Source of the DNA: Folioceros fuciformis
Lineage: Eukaryota; Anthocerotophyta; Anthocerotopsida; Anthocerotales
DNA length: 64,000 bases
Direction: 5' to 3'
Assembly: GCA_049999805.1 (NCBI GenBank)
Contig: JBNGIO010005900.1
Coordinates: forward strand, 1 to 64,000
The notes under the pieces are model-generated. The model was given only the letters and a program-made list of their open reading frames with translations. It ran no database searches and had not been told where the DNA came from. A program made the translations under genes and the position numbers. Shown piece after piece: positions 1-13,314 of this stretch. How positions within the stretch are numbered: the stretch's first letter is position 1; each line of letters begins with the position of its first letter.

Positions 1-3000
1 CGACCGGTCGCCCATGCCATGGCTGCCATGTTTTTTTAATCCCCGTGCTATGTACCTATTTCCGTGTTGAAATGCCTTTAATAAATTCCATGACGGCAAG
101 GGGGGAATATTTTTGGGATTTTGCAGCATTGTGACAGTAATTACTATTTCGGATGGGCACAATTTCGGGGTCATCGTCGGCCGTTCTGGCTATATTTGGG
201 GGACGGTGGGGCTGCCTATTTTATTGTGAAGTGATGTGAATGACGCCCTGTTTTAGCAACTCGGGAATCGTCACAGGGGAGACTGCGACTGGGACTGGGA
301 CTGGGAATGGGGACACTCATCGCGAAGCCAGGCAGAGAGCAAATCGAAGCCAAGAACGTTTGATAAAAGTGGTGGGAGTCTTCACAGGGCAGCAGAATAG
401 AATGTGTGTTGCACACCCTTCCACCTGCTCATCACTGAGAGACTTCTCCCTATCTATTCCTTTGGATCTCCATGTGGCCCTCCGGTTGCGCTTGCCATCC
501 CATGTGTTTATTAGTAAGCACCCCGTTCCTCTTGCTTTCATCTTATGCTGCTTCTTGTGCGTTTCCGTGTTGTTGCCGTCGTCGCTCTTGTTGTCGATGG
601 TGCTTTCCTTTGGCCTTGCCTTGCTTTGCCCTGATAGGAGACAAGGCACTTGTTTCCAAATAGAAGGTGTTGTTGGACGGTGGTTCATGCGCGACATGTG
701 CCAATCTCCCTTGACTCCCCTCCGATTCCTATTCTGGTTCAGGTCTCCTGTCCCGTCCATTCCCCTCTCCACTCCTCCCTTGCCATTTTTCGGCACAGGC
801 CAGCCAACCTACGAAGCGTGGTGGTTACGGTATCAATCAAAATGCATCCATGGCAAGCCGGAAATAGGACAAAGCCAAGGCACCAACCGACAAAGCAGGG
901 CTGGGTTGGGGTTGGGGCTGGAGCTGGGACTCTTGGGAGTGAAGGGGTCTGGTGTGTGGGAGTACCGTGAGTGAGTGAGTGAGCGAGTGGGAGGGAGTAG
1001 AGCAAGGAGTCAAGTCAAGGGGGACATGTCTGGGGGAGGGGAAGGTTGGTGAACGGTTGAGGTGAAACCGGGGTACGGGGTGAAGTTAAGCCTCGGGTGG
1101 GACCCGAGTTAGGACCGGCCGCCGCGAAGAGAGGGTGAGAGAAGGTGGGGGGCCAATGAGGACGCCGCCCGCCAGGGATTGGCTCAAAACTAAAGAGGTC
1201 GGGCAGGCAGGCAGGCTCCAACCGCCAGGGCAAGGCGGGGCAGGGCAGGCTAGGCCAGGGGCACTGGATGGATGGACGGATCTGTGTCCCCGGCGACGAG
1301 GCATGCAAGAAACCGTTTTATGGCTTGCGTTGCCTGAGGCGTAATGCTGTGCGTAACTGCAGCGGGAGGGAGGGGATGCGTAACTGTTGTGGTTGTGATT
1401 GTGCTGTTTGTGGAGCATAGGCAGAGCAGCTCGAGTTGGGTTAAGGGAGAAAGGGAGATGGGGAATCTTGGGGCTGTCTCTCCTCTCGGACATAGTAATA
1501 GGCTTGAGAGAAGGACGGAAGAAAGGAGCGCAAGAAGGGAGGAGGAACATGCACGTCGTTTGATGCAGGAAGAGAGTGGAGCCTTGAGGTGGATTGCGCA
1601 GCCAATGGGAAGGCGAGTGCGATGTTGTGGATGCCACTCCCAATACCTGGCCGGATCCTGCCCTAAAGTACCTTTGGGCAGCTGCGTGCCCGCCTGCTCG
1701 CTTGGTGCTTGGCTGGATAGGGCTGGGCTGGGACTAGGAGTCTGGGACTGGGGCATGAGGAGCCTTGCCTTGTCTTCTCCTCTCCCCTGCAACCTGCAAC
1801 ATGTGCATCGCACCGCATCGCATCGCATCGCACCGCATCTCACCTCATCCTTTTGCATCGGCATTCCCAACTCCTCCGGAGTCCCACCTGTTTGCCATTT
1901 TGTGGGTGAGTGTGCCGTAAAGCCAAGCGCAACCCTACTCCCGCAGGCAGCTCCCATGACCCCCAGTGGCATCTTGGTCAACTACTTGCAGCTGGTGCAC
2001 GCAGTTTGAGTTCCAGTTCTGACTCCAACCAAGCTGCATTGCGGATGCAACGGAATCTCGGAATTGCACGATGCAGGCCAGGCTCATGACCCTGCTTCAA
2101 CTACATATCTCTTCTCTTCTCTTGTCGTCGTCATCCTCATCCTCATCCTCATCCTCATGTTGTGGGTGCTGTGGTGTGATGAGATGTACATATTACATAC
2201 ATAGCTCAGCCAGCGCCATCACTCCCAAAAGCAAACCAAAAAGGCTGCCACTCCATACTCTTGCTTTTACCTTGCGTACACAAGCCAGCCTGCCTGACTG
2301 CGTGCCTGCCGTCCTTGCTTCAAATAACGAGCACGAAATGGGGAAAGAAAGAGCACAGGAAGTTCTAGAAGTCACCATGGTGGATCCAGGCAGCCAGCCC
2401 ATCCAGCAAGCCCGGGACAGCAGGGAAGGTAGAACCGTACAGTAGTAGAGCGCGCAGTGCAGTGCAGTTGCAGTTGCGTGGTGGGTTAGGACAAAAATAG
2501 CAGGCAATGGTAGGAGCAGAGGGTACACGCTAAATAAATGGTGGGCCGTGCCGATTTTAGGTCGGCTGGCCTCGCGTCTCCTGGCACCGCAAATCCACCA
2601 AATCCGCTAAATCATCACACGTCAGGTGAGCGATCTGCCGCTGTCCTAAGATAGCCACCCCCATAGTCCGCCATGTTCATCTCCCACCAACCCTTGCTGC
2701 CTTTGTCCTCTTCACGCACACCATAATTACACAACAGATAACGGACGCCACATTCATGCAATTATGTATGTATGTAAGTATGAATGTATATGCATATTTG
2801 TGTCTGTAAGTGCACACTCTGTTCCCTTCTCTTCTCTCCTCGTCTCCTCTCCACACACGCTCTCTGTTACTATTAATACAACACATACAGTAGTCACATG
2901 AAAAACCAAGACAGCCCTAACCCTAAATTCCACCAGCCTGGACGGGGGAGACAAATTGCTTTCCACCCTAATCTGGGAAATTGGGATCAAAGCGGTGGCC

Positions 3001-6000
3001 AAGGCCAAGCAGGGAGGGGAAGGGACAGGACAGGAAATTAGGGCAGAGATGATAGAGGCGAGGCGAGGCGAGGCGAGGCCAGGAGCCATGATGGGAGCCA
3101 AGCCCAGCACAGCAGCGGGTGGTTAAAATATGTATATCTGGATATATTATTAGAGGGCAAGTTTGTGTGGTTTGTGCGGGTGGGTGCATGGGCTAGCTAT
3201 TTGTGAGCAAGGCGATGAGCGAGTCCCCGGACCCGAGGCGGGAAGTGGAGAGAGTGTGGCGTGGCTTGGCCCGGCCAGTGGCCAGACGAGGGCGCCGTAC
3301 CCTTAGAATAAGCAGGCCGTTTGTACGCGCTGAGCTGCGCTACTCTGCAGTGCACTGAGCAGAGGAAGAGGAAGACGAAGACGAAGAGGAAGAGGAAGAG
3401 GCCAGAAGGCAGAAGCAAGACAGCAGTGCCTAAATGCGGGATATCCCATTAAATGGAAAAGGCGGTCGAGCGGGCAACGTGGAGCATGTGATGTTTTGTC
3501 CCTATTTCCCACCTGGAATTTCCAATATCACCGTCCTCCTGTGGGCGCTCAGATTCCTCTGCTGTACGGGGGCATGGGCATGGGCAGGGCATGGCAATGC
3601 GAGGTGTAATACCACCTATTTCTGGTGCACACAAAATAAAAAACCCATATCGGGGTTCCCTTTTTTTGGCACTGCCACTCTCCTCCTTGCTTTCTTTCCT
3701 GGCTGGTACAGCAGGCCGGGCCAGCCCAGGCCTGTGCTATGGTCCTCATTGTGCAGGCCAAGCCTGGCCTGTCCTGGCCTGGCCTGGCCCTCTTTTCCTT
3801 TTCTGTGCCAAGCGCAATCACTAGCACAAAAGCACAAGCCTTCACCCCGCCAGACGCAGGCCTATATCCGAAAGAGAGAGAGGTGGCAGCCACTCCAGTC
3901 CAGAGTGCAGTCCGGTCTAGTCCAAGTCCAGTCCATTCGCCAGCGTGAGGGCAAACTTGGGTAAGGCCACATGGATCCCCCTCTTACGTGGCCTCTGTGC
4001 ATAGCACTTTAGGAAGCAGTACATATTGGTGGGAGGATTTGTGTATGGCTGACCCCACATTGTGGGGTCGGTCGATCACACATAAATCTACTACTGTGTC
4101 ACCGCACTGCACCCATTTCTGTGGGGGAAATGGAAGTGAGGTGTGTGTGTGTGAACCAGAAACTTTGTTGTGCAGGAAGGGAAGGGGAGGGGAAGAGAGG
4201 GGAGGAGACGACAGGGGAGCATCTCCCCCACCCCCGTGACAGGTGTGGGAGACTAGGAGCGAGTACAAGGGAGGAGAATTTTATTGGAGGCCAGTAGTGA
4301 GATCAGGAAGGGGACGGGGACACGGACACGGACATGGTGCTCTCCTCAGCTCGGGATACATGCAGTGCAATACTATACAATACAAAACACAGGTAGGCAC
4401 AGCACAGGCAAGCCAGCGTACGGATGAGACATTTAGGAGGAGGAATATCGCGAAGCCCAACCCCGGCCCTAACCCCCAACCCGGCGATTGTTGCTCTCCA
4501 GCTCGGCCGGGGCTATTCTTGGCATGGCGATGGAGTAAGGGCGGGGACTTGCCACACCGATGATGCCTCGTTCGCGGGATGAGGAGAAAGCCGCAACCGT
4601 AAGGCATGGGCAGCCTCGGAATGCCGCACCCACGCGAGCTCACACATGTGGAGTAGGGAGACCTGCCAGAGGGCACATGGCCCATGCTCCTTTACACTCG
4701 TAACAGGGGAAAACCCTCCGTGTCGCTCTCTCGGGACTCGGGGATCGATCGGTTTAATGGAAATGCCATGACACATTACCCACTCATGCGATCGGATCTC
4801 TCCACCATCACTCACTTCCTCCGTCTGCGCCCTGCTGTCTGCTGCTGTGCAGCGTGCACTGCACGCCCTGTTTCTGGGCTCTGCTGTGTGGGGCAAGGCA
4901 AAGCCTTGTCTCTCCCCAGGCTCTGCACTGACGAGAAGAGAGACAACTCCTGATACCCACTCTAATAAAACGAGTGGTCTCCCTGCAGCTGATGCCCCTG
5001 CCCCAGCTCCAGCCCCCGCCCCCCCCTCCGCCTCAGTCCCCGCTCCCCTCCTAGATAGCCATGGCGTCCAGTCATGGACCAGCGAGCTGTAGCCAGTCCG
5101 CGCAAGGAGCTGGCCAGGCGGGCGACCGCGGCGTCAGGAGCCTTCAGACAAATGGGCCCAGGACCACAGCACATACAGCTTTGGCGTTTTCCTGTCCAAA
5201 ATTAGACCTCGGCCGCGCGTCATCCGGTGTCTCTCTCTGTGACCTCATCCGCTTTGAACATCGTTCTCCTGGTGGCCGCTTCCAGACCTGCAGACTCCTC
5301 CCCTCATTATTTTAATGTTTTTGGTGTGGCGGACTGGAGATATGGCCGGTGTAGCAGCTCTGTCTAGCCCCACAAGGCTGGGCCGGGCCAGGCTGGGCCC
5401 GACCTTGTGGTCGCAGTCACATGAATTTGAAGTCACGGCAGGGAGTCTGGCGATGATGAGGCTGACACACAGACACACACACACGCTGTGTGGGTGAAGA
5501 ATCGCATTGAAAGTTCAGCTCCTCTAGACCAGCTGCTTGCCTTGAGCTCTCAGCTGGTGGCACTGGAAGGGCCGGGACTGGACGGGACGGGGAGAAATGC
5601 CACACATCACACCAGACCAGGCCAGACCAGATACACCAGTGCAGGCCGGGGACTGTAAAACCTACATACAAACTGTACACATGTATCGTGCACTTCGTTG
5701 AATCTTGTATCATTCCAAGTGGATCGCTTCGGGCCTCCGGGGAGCTTTGTGGTGCAGCAGATTCGTGGGGGCCGGGCGGGGTTAAGGTCCGGGGAGTGAT
5801 TCTGCATCGGGGTGCGGCAGATGCTGCTTTGTGGAGCCGGAGATTCATCCGGAGTGGGATGGGATGGGATGGCGACGGCTACGGCCTGGGATGTGTCTCC
5901 GCGCTCTTCTCCCTGCTTCCATGCCCAGGCAATAGCGGACATCCTGTGGGAACCTTTGACATCGCCTTCTAGAAGGAAGAAGCCAAGGAGCAGGCCACCA

Positions 6001-7634
6001 TGGAGTTGCATTGCATGCATCCCAGTCCAATCGGAGGCCGGTTGCAACATGTCTCGACGTGGATGTGGGATAAGCGGAAAATTCTTATTCCTGCTCAGTA
6101 CAGTACTTTAACTGGGCAGTACAGCATTGTCGGGATTCCATGACACCCGGCTCCACACCTGACCGCGTGTCTGAACTGGTTGAATTACCGTCACTGTGGG
6201 GCGATTGTACTGTCGGTCCAGCCCGCGTGGAGGGGAGCCAAGCCTGGCCCGTTCTGCCCTCGCATTCAAGGCGGAGTGTTGGAGTAAAAGGGAGAGGAAC
6301 AGAAAGCACGGGAAAGGCAGAAAGAGCCTTGGAAAGTCCAGGCAGCCCTCTTTTCATGGTAACCACGGAGAACGCGTGATAGTCATGTCATCATGGACGC
6401 GGGACGTGGCTCGGGTGTGTCCTATGGACGGCGAGGACAGCGAGTGATGAGGGATAAACATGAGGAGAAAGCATTGTATTACACTGCCTGTTGTGGTGTG
6501 AGTGTGGAATCAGCCCGTCTTTGGCAACAACAGGTCGAAATCATGCACGGGTTTGGGGGATCACGCATCCTGAGCTTCAGCAGCAGCGACCTCTTGCAGT
6601 GGACGGCCTTGCTGCTGCTGCTGCTCCTCCTCCTCCTTCTTCCTGTTTGCCTGCACCGACCTCCGACAGCCGGATTGCCTTTGCCATGATCCCTACAGTT
6701 GGGTGAAGAAGCGACGGAAGACCCACAGAAGCTTCCGGGTGCTACGACATTCTCCCGGGCTAGCTTACCCGGATGCTGAAAGAGAAGGGGGTTGGTTGGT
6801 TGGTTGTACGAGACGTGTTGGGCTTTCATAGCGTCCAATGATTGTGCCCAGATTACAACCTGGAGATTGCTAAGCTTGGATACTTCCATCACACGGGAAG
6901 CCTACTCGTTGTTCAGCACACAGAATCCTGGTCCACGTTGCTGCTACAACTCGTCTTTCCAACTAAGACATTGGCAAGAGACTTCACGTCGCTGCACAGG
7001 AAGAAAGGCATGCATGATCCTGATTTAACAGGACCCAGCAAGGAGGGGTGTACCACGACTAGCTCATGGCAGTTTGCCCCTCTGTAGATAGAAAGATGCT
7101 GCAAATAGCGTGCCTTTTGCGTATCCTTGCTACCCTCTCTTTCTTGGAGGTTGGGCGCTTCGTACATGGTGGCTACTCGAACACAACGACAGATCATAGT
7201 AGACAGTGGTTGAATCCAAGAATGGTCGATTCAAGAGACAGGGACTCCTTATTACACATGGGGCCGAGAAAGCCCTGCAGCCACAGATAGCATCTGCCTT
7301 GCTAAAAACAATACCATGTTTCCTTCTTCGAGCTGAAGAGGCATGTCAGCAACGCAAAATATCCTTCGCTTGCTTCCTACAAAGAATGAATGCTGCCAAG
7401 GGAGTGAGAGCCCAAGGTATGGTTTTGCTGTACAAAAATGGGTATGAGCATTAGAATGAGGGTATCAGAATAACCTCATCGCCAAAAATGGAGGACCCTC
7501 TTCAGCCTAATCCCAGTAGTTGGAAGAAACACCGAGGAGGAAGAACTTGCCAGAAACCAGAAAAACACACCACCTCTCCTTGTCCACCTTGCACTTAGCA
7601 AGGGCTTTGACGTCCAACTTGCCAATCAAGTATA
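1..7634. other. GC-rich, microsatellite-rich region without a supported gene
   Basis: I see no open frame with recognisable protein sequence on either strand, no tRNA and no rRNA. The open frames here are low-complexity by-products of repeated short words. Short tandem or slippage-like tracts include GGGACT units near 279-310, GAGT units near 965-985, GCATC units near 1805-1842, TCCTCA units near 2128-2158, TATG units near 2764-2790, GAGGC units near 3057-3080, GAAGA/GAGGAA units near 3361-3405, GGCCT units near 3755-3790, GACACG units near 4312-4335, a CTG/CTC run near 6611-6650 and TTGG units near 6789-6806. It could be intergenic DNA, a very long untranslated region or a non-coding transcript; the sequence does not decide. 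Confidence 0.6.
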
Positions 7635-10417
7635 TTAAAGAGGAGGAAGATGTTCCAGTGGATCAACTGTGCGACCGTCCTTATGAATCTCAAAGTGAAG
7701 GTGAGGACCTGTGGAATGACCAGTATTTCCAGAGAGGGCAATGACTTGCCCCTTTCTTACGAACTGGCCGAGTCTGACATGCAGGTCGTCACAGTGGGCA
7801 TAGAGAGTTGCATATCCGTCCCCATGATCAACACAAACTGTCTTGCCGTAACCCCCTCTCCAGCCAGACCATGTAACCTGCACAAAGCCACACACAGCAG
7901 GGCCAGTCAGCATTCGCTGAGAGGAAGGAGAGAGGAAGCCCTCGGGCCACGAGACAGAAAGAAACCCACCTTGCCACTTGAAGCTGCACAAACTGCAGTT
8001 CCTCGTTCTACAGCAATGTCGATGCCATTATGAAAGTACCACCGTCCATCTGCAGATTACCGATTGTGAAACACTCCACTGCTCAGTATTGTTAGTCACC
8101 CTCGAAATATCCATCTCAGTTGACATGATTCACAGTAAGAGAAGCCAAAGTCGAGTCTCCACCTTTCCACCCATACAAGGAGCTCAACCAGCCACCTTCC
8201 ACCGGGAGACCGAAGGGCTCAGGTCGCCACTTCGGCAATACTGCAAGCACCAGCTTGTGTTTACAAATGTCTCGTAGAAGAGGGACTGTTTGCAAATTCT
8301 CCGGCCGCAGTAGATAAGGAAGAGGCGGTATGCGGTACAGCAATGGTGTTGTCCGTTTTCGGGGAGCAGGAATTATAAGTTCTTGTCCGAGATACAAGTT
8401 ACTGGATCCCTGCAAGCAACAAAAGTCCTTAGCCATGCTCAACACCACCACAGCCAACGATCGAGACACAGGCTTCTGCTCAGCAGAGAATAACTATGGA
8501 CGGAACCCAAGCCTCAGGTCAGTTATTCATCACATCCCAGGTGCGATGCACACAAATGCATTTGTGTGACATTTTCTGATTGCAGCTGCAATGAGATACT
8601 GTGGTGCACGAAGCTTAATGTCGCCAACCAAACGCATTCCGGAGTAAATCTTCTTCAGTCAAGGCTAAGGATATACCTGAGGCAAGTTGTTGCATCTCCG
8701 GATGTCATCGATTGTGACATTGTGATCTTCAGCAAGGCTCCACAGAGAATCACCCCAGTTTGCAATGACTCGCTTCTCTCTTCTCTGCTTTCGTTCCCCT
8801 GCGTGGGTTCGGGGACAACACGCCAACATTCAACATTGATGATAATGCATGTGGTCCTTCAGAACGAAGATAGATCAACATGAACAAATCAGTGGGTACG
8901 AGCAAGTGACTTACACACATTGCTCCGTTTGGATTGCTGACTTTTCCGTGGTATCAGGAGTGTCTGTCCTGCCTGTCATGAAAACAGACGAAACAATAAA
9001 CATCACGCAACACGAAGAATAGGTACTGATGCTGCACAAGCAATCACGTCCACCAGGAAAGGGTAAAATTGGACGCACCTTGAGAGATTCTATGTTGGCG
9101 ATGTTGTTCACTCTTTGCAGGATATCAATGGGAGTCCCGACTGTCCTAGATATTTCTGAAAGGCAATCCCCCGGTCTGACTACGAAGGTGGAGTACTCTG
9201 GTTGTTCCATAATAGCTTGCTTTGGCTTGTGTTTGATATTCAAGGACCATGACTGACTGCCGCAAGCCCATGACTGCAGGAAGCGTACCAAAAACCCTAT
9301 TTTATGGCCTGGATCCAGCAAAGGCGATCTCGGTGCTTCTAGTGTTCCATCACTGTGGGTTATCAATCTTTCGGGCTTCCAAGCACCTGCAGACCTATTC
9401 CTAGTCGTGGTGGTCATCGTTAGAAATTTAACTACTGAAGGATTGTCAATATTCCCAAGCAGGGCAGCAATCACTTGACAGCAAGTGTACTTGTGCTCCA
9501 CAGAACAGGAAAGCCGGATGAGTTATGTCACATTGACCGTGACATCTTCAGCTCTCCTGTGGCCGTGGTATCTTCAGCTCTCCTGTGACCACCTAATCCC
9601 ATTCACAGGTAACTGAATCCAGCCCCTGCTCTTTGCCACGTGCAGTAGCGAGGACAAATTCATAGTTAACGACTCCACCAAACCAAGCGCTGCTGCTGAA
9701 TCAAAGGATTTCCCTCCTGCTCGTCACGGAATCATGACCCTGCAACAAGTAATTCCCTCCCATTTCCGTGAATCGTCCTCAGACAAGGCACTTCTCTATC
9801 GACCAAAACTTCAACCAGACTGGAGGCGCAAAAACCAAGTGAGGAAAGCACCACCAGAGCTACCAAATCACACCACGACGCACACTTCAGACAAGGATCG
9901 CCCGAGGAATACGAAGACAAATATCTGACCCCACGATCCCCGCACACTGATGTTCCCGCACCCTCGAATTCCCAGGACAGCAAGCCGACCAGTGCGATCC
10001 ATTCCCGAAAAACGGAGACAGCAATTCAACCTCCATCGCAGCATCGAAGACCGGAGAAAAGCAGAGAGCAGAAAGTAGCAAGCAGCAGCTCCTCACCTCA
10101 CCTGGCGTTCCAAGAGAAGACCTTCCCTCCACCAACAGCTTCTCCAATTCAGCTCCAGGAACCCGGTCACGACCACCCAACTTCTTGGAATCTGCACAAT
10201 CCACGCTCGCGATCGATTTCAGAAGAGACACGGCCCAAACTCCGAGCTCCTTCCCTGGCGATATTATCTCTGCAAAACCCAGAGATTGGCGGAAGCGAGA
10301 GGAAGCCTGCGCAGCTCCGCTTCTTCTACCCGTGTCGAGGATGAACAGCACGTCACGCCCCGCCGGCGACCGCTGTCCTGCGACCGGTCGCGGCGGCATC
10401 ACAACGGTTACCTCCAT
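7635..10417 (-). CDS. Two-LysM plus M23 metallopeptidase (peptidoglycan endopeptidase-like)
   Basis: I read six exons: 10417-10097, 9273-9079, 8784-8677, 8409-8163, 8049-7970 and 7877-7635. They join in phase to about 397 residues. The first exon (about 107 residues, arginine/serine-rich) may be a targeting peptide. LysM 1 (VRPGDCLSEISRTVGTP) is near residue 130-170 and LysM 2 (NWGDSLWSLAEDHNV, then NLYLGQELIIP) near 185-220. The M23 domain fills the C-terminal third: YGWKDGRWYFHNGIDIA contains the zinc-binding HxxxD near 296-300, and GPHLHFE the catalytic/zinc HxH near 376-378, so all M23 motifs are intact. Bacterial NlpD/EnvC/MepM-type proteins of this layout cut peptide crosslinks in peptidoglycan. 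In a plant the likely site is the plastid envelope wall, but that is inference. Introns at domain edges argue against bacterial contamination. The start exon and the acceptor of exon 3 are the least certain parts; intron 1 (about 820 bp) could hide another exon. Confidence 0.85.
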
Positions 10418-10941
10418 CCGATAGCAGTTACTGCCGGGAGAAAATGGAAAGATGCCGTTGCCACCACCACTAACGGTAACGTCGCCTGATTAAATGCGGG
10501 CTTACCGTCTAAAGCCTGGGCGCGCCGACCGGTCGCGGCCGATACCGGGCCATCGAAAATGGGCATAGCCGTTGAAGCCCACGTCCGCCATAGCCGTTCA
10601 GCCGGTCAACATCCCAGAGTAAGCGAAGGGCCTGTTTGCGTTACCATGCACATGCCACATGCCACATGCCACATGCGTTCTTGCCGGCTGGTCCTGCTGG
10701 TCTCGTGACTGGTCAATCGTACACATTCACAATCGTAGGATTCTTATGCACGTAGATTGTACATCAGGGAGATGGACTGGCTGGGTACTTTCTTGCGTGG
10801 GGTTCCAAGACTTGAGTGAGCCATGGCCAATTGATCCCATGAAAGGCACAGTCTGTGTGATTTCTTTTGGTGTGCAACGCATGAAGTTTGGGAGACAGGA
10901 CGATGTGTCCTAGTTTGGGAGGATTTGTACTAGAAGGGCTG
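10418..10941. other. Intergenic, with a short ACATGCC repeat
   Basis: The stretch separates two minus-strand genes. It holds about four tandem ACATGCC-type units near 10646-10676. It presumably contains the 3' end of the OTP51-like gene and the promoter of the LysM-M23 gene. I see no coding sequence. Confidence 0.5.
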
Positions 10942-13314
10942 TTATGCAGGGGAACGCCTTGGCTTGCATGTTTCCCTTACTTCAGCCAGAAGGTGTGTTT
11001 CCATGAGGTCCCATGCGAGCTGGGATCCTTGTTCGCTGAGGTGTATCCAGCTATCTGAGCTTCCCGTGCAGCTGAGCCCCTTGGCGTTCATGGCCTTGGA
11101 GAGGAGGAGGATATCCTTCGAGCTGTACCCGGGGGTGTGGAACCGGATGTGTCCAGTCCTGGGATCACTGAGCATGTACCAGTAGGCTAATGCTCGAGGA
11201 GTTAGCCAGCGATGGATGAGCCTTGGAACAGCTGCTTTCCCACCGGGTCTGTACTGGGATGCGAAGAATCGAAGGGATGGGTGGCTGATGGTTAGAAACT
11301 GAAGCAGGCTGGGATAAGTACCATCTGGAGGTGGTGAATGGGTCCATCCGCCGAAGATGGCTTCCAGGTTCTGCAGGAGGCTTACCGCTACAGAGTTGGT
11401 TGGATCAAGACATAGTCTGACATGGAAGGTTAGGCCGGAATCGTCAGTACCCATGTGAGCCCCACCAAGCAATAAACCCACCAGTGCTTCTCTTCGGCAC
11501 GTGTCGAGAGTCAGGTCATGTGCTGCTGCTGGAGGCAATGCTTCGGATGAGGTGGTTGGAGAGGAGAATGCAGCTGTCACCACGTCTCTGTTCTGAGATT
11601 CGACCTCACAATGCCTGTTCATGACAGACAACACCTCCTTCACCTTGCTCAAGTTACCTTCTGTTCCATAGCCTTGAAGCATGAGGTTGTACGTCTGTTG
11701 ATTGGGGTGATAGCTGTTCAGCATGAACTCGAACACCTGCTCTGCTTGTTTTAGGAGTCCAGCTCTGATATAGGATTCGATGAGCGTGTTGTAGGACTCA
11801 CGGTTGGGACGGCACTGTTGTCCCTGCATCTGATCAAATGTTAGCTTGACCTTGTCGAAAGCCCCCATCTTGAGGTACATACCCATGATGGCGTTGTACG
11901 CAGGTAGCAATGGTGTCATGCCACTGGAGCGTAGACAGTCTAGAAACTCGAGGGCACAAGTTTCTTCGCCTGCGTCTGCCGTACTCTGAAGAACAACCAA
12001 GTAAGCTTTATAGCTAGGATCCATCCCCTTGCTCACCATGTCTTGAAATGTCTGATGAACTTTCCAGGGGAATCCAGCCCTTCCGTATGTCTTCATAGCC
12101 TGCAGATAAGCGGGCCCGTCGGGCTGCAGGCCAGCTTTAACCATGTCACGCCACGCTCTATCAGCACTTTCCACATCTCCTTCCTTGGCGCAGAGCTGCA
12201 AGATAGACGTAAACCCTGCTAAACCCAGTTTGAGTTGATTCCTCTCCATTTTCGCAACCACAGACCACAGCTGCCTCCTGTTTCCCATCCTGCCGTGGAT
12301 CCGCATTAGGGCTTCACACATCTCTGTGCTGAAGGGGTGCCCCGAGTTGACAATGTGGTGGAACACGACATCAGCATGGTCACCAAACTCAGCGACATCA
12401 TCAGCCATGCACACCAGGGCAGAGAAGAGCTTGTTCTGAACTGTCAACGGCGGATCATAGCCACCCACAAGAGTCATCTGGTTGTACACACTCCAGGCCT
12501 CCCTGACAGATGCCTCCTGCCCTTCCTTGATGTAAGCAACAATCACGGATGAGAAGGTAGCTGCATCAGGTGGATTCCCACTGCGCACGATAACGTCCAG
12601 AAGGTCGTGTGCCTTGCTTGCCTTCCTATCCAGAGCCAGCGAATTCGCTACCCGTGTTGTCAACCCGTACTCAAACTCGTACCAAGGCTGAGCATGTGCC
12701 CATTTGTAAACCTGTAACCCCAACAGATCACTAACTCTCAGCTCCAACTTCCTGGAACCCAAGCATCAATGACCAGGGACGATAAACAAGACCAAGGTCA
12801 AGCCGATACGTACATGGTAGCAGCAAACGAATTCCCGGAGGAACAAAAGTTGCTCCATCACCTTCTGCGCATCCACCCACTTGATCCATTTCCTCTGGTC
12901 CTTGAGCAGGCCAGCAATCTCACGCCCTCTCCGCACGGGCAGCTCCTTGCACAGCCACCCTATCCTCTTCCTTCTCCAGACCTCCTTGCTGGGGGCATCT
13001 GCCTGGTGCCCAGTATAGTAGGTGGTGGCCTTGTTTGACAACGGCATCCGGGGACCTAACAAGACGGGATCTACCTTTATCCAAGAATGGCAATCCAACC
13101 CTTGCTCCCCATCCCCTGTACCTGTACAAACCACAAGCACGGGGTGCCATGGGCTGCATAGCTTTCGCCCTCTGCCAGCTGATGCTCGGTGGAATCCCGA
13201 TCTCCACGAGAAAGCGGCAGCTGATGCTGGGAGGAATCCCGATCTCCACGAGACAGCGGCGCCCCACGCAGGCGACCTGCCGACCGTCGAGGTCACGCAC
13301 CTCTGCTCCCACAT
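10942..13314 (-). CDS. OTP51: PPR protein with LAGLIDADG-like C-terminus, OTP51-like plastid intron splicing factor
   Basis: There are two exons, 13314-12814 and 12711-10942, split by an intron of about 100 bp (donor GTACGT, acceptor TTACAG) that joins in phase 0. The N-terminus is arginine- and serine-rich, as expected of a plastid transit peptide, and includes a 14-residue tandem duplication. P-class PPR motifs follow (for example YNTLIESYIRAGLLKQAEQV and YNAIMGMYLKMGAFDKV). The C-terminal 200 residues contain two stretches resembling LAGLIDADG homing-endonuclease folds (EALVGLLLGGAHMGTDD and RALAYWYMLSDPRTGH). That combination is diagnostic of OTP51, needed in angiosperm chloroplasts for splicing of ycf3 intron 2 and some other group IIa introns. 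The gene is divergent from CIA1, whose start lies about 145 bp away. The start ATG is the first in frame but is not otherwise supported. Confidence 0.85.
13176..13259 (-). repeat. 42-bp tandem duplication in the OTP51 transit-peptide region
   Basis: Two adjacent 42-bp units (13176-13217 and 13218-13259) differ at only a few bases and encode two copies of a 14-residue unit (SWRSGFLPASA / SWRSGFHRASA type) near the N-terminus of the OTP51-like protein. The length keeps the reading frame. Confidence 0.8.

Noticed and set aside
240-974. A 244-residue open frame and several others in the first 6 kb
   Set aside because: They overlap each other on both strands, have low-complexity composition from short DNA repeats, and show no domain or conserved motif.
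7635-10417. Bacterial contamination as the source of the LysM-M23 gene
   Set aside because: The coding sequence is interrupted by five GT-AG introns that keep phase, which is not possible for a bacterial gene.
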